Shown here piece after piece: positions 6,474 through 6,620 of a stretch of DNA of 6,620 bases. Both the position numbers and the translations under genes were made by a program. Source of the stretch: an uncultured Bacteroidota bacterium (GTDB taxonomy: Bacteria > Bacteroidota > Bacteroidia > Chitinophagales > Chitinophagaceae). How positions within the stretch are numbered: position 1 is the first letter of the stretch; each line of letters opens with the position of its first letter. The notes under the pieces were generated by a model that ran no database searches, was not told the origin of the DNA, and worked only from the letters and a program-made list of their open reading frames with translations. The stretch is from assembly GCA_903905685.1 (NCBI GenBank), contig CAIVHI010000341.1, positions 1 through 6,620 of the forward strand. Reading direction: 5' to 3'.

Positions 6474-6620
6474 TTAAAAGTAATTGCCATTCAGCAGGTA
6501 TCCGGACACATACTCCTTAACCGCTGCTTCCAAGGCGTAAGGGGAAGCGCTGTAGCCGGCCGACTTAAGTTTGCCCATATCGGCACATGTGTAGTACTGG
6601 TATTTGTCGCGGATGTCGGC
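6474..6620 (-). CDS. hldD: ADP-L-glycero-D-manno-heptose 6-epimerase, C-terminal 48 residues
   Basis: The reading frame enters from the right edge and ends at TAA (6474-6476). The visible tail contains DIRDKYQYYTCADMGKL, then KSAGYSASPYALEAAVKEYV and GYLLNGNYF. The order RYQ/KYQ-(F/Y)T-x-ADM-x-KL-(R/K)-x-AGY, then a segment ending in EGV/AAV-x-EYV, is the characteristic C-terminal end of HldD (RfaD), which converts ADP-D-glycero-D-manno-heptose to the L-glycero form for the lipopolysaccharide inner core. The NAD-binding Rossmann half and the catalytic residues are outside the window, so activity cannot be judged. The next gene starts 117 bases downstream, encoding a candidate envelope glycosyltransferase. 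Confidence 0.78.
   Translation of the reverse strand, partial: ADIRDKYQYYTCADMGKLKSAGYSASPYALEAAVKEYVSGYLLNGNYF

Noticed and set aside
1..6620. CRISPR arrays, tRNA or rRNA genes, insertion sequences, phage or defence genes
   Set aside because: I found no repeated spacer-like units, no tRNA-like cloverleaf, no transposase frame or terminal repeats, and every long minus-strand frame is accounted for by housekeeping, envelope or secreted proteins.

Overview
The window looks like ordinary chromosome of a member of the Bacteroidota, probably a Chitinophagales or Sphingobacteriales-type organism. Three things point there: upstream regions carry the Bacteroidota -7 promoter box TAnnTTTG rather than a sigma70 -10 box, starts lack a strong Shine-Dalgarno sequence, and the protein types (prodomain subtilase, small Cys-anchored lipoprotein, GT-C membrane protein, persulfide dioxygenase-rhodanese fusion) are typical of that phylum. 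The assignment is inferred from style and recognised families, not from a database match.

All six genes lie on the minus strand, so transcription runs from high to low coordinates. In transcription order they are: the 3' end of hldD (LPS heptose pathway, cut by the window edge); a 597-residue GT-C-like membrane glycosyltransferase candidate; a CstB-like persulfide dioxygenase with two rhodanese domains, only the second carrying its cysteine; mnmA (tRNA 2-thiouridine synthase); a lipoprotein of unknown function; and a secreted subtilisin-like protease whose catalytic Ser lies beyond the left edge. No gene-free stretch exceeds 200 bases. Most ORFs on the plus strand are shadows.

Functionally there are three pairs. 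hldD and the GT-C protein fit cell-envelope glycan work. The persulfide dioxygenase-rhodanese and mnmA both handle protein-bound or low-molecular-weight persulfide sulfur, but a strong intrinsic-type terminator between them argues against one operon. The lipoprotein and the subtilase are 13 bases apart, apparently behind one good TAnnTTTG promoter, and probably form a cell-surface operon.

The most unusual items are a perfect 28-base palindrome inside the mnmA coding sequence, a CxxC...C cysteine triad in MnmA compatible with the Fe-S type of this enzyme, and the degenerate middle rhodanese domain of the persulfide dioxygenase fusion. I see no mobile element, RNA gene, CRISPR array or clear new system here.
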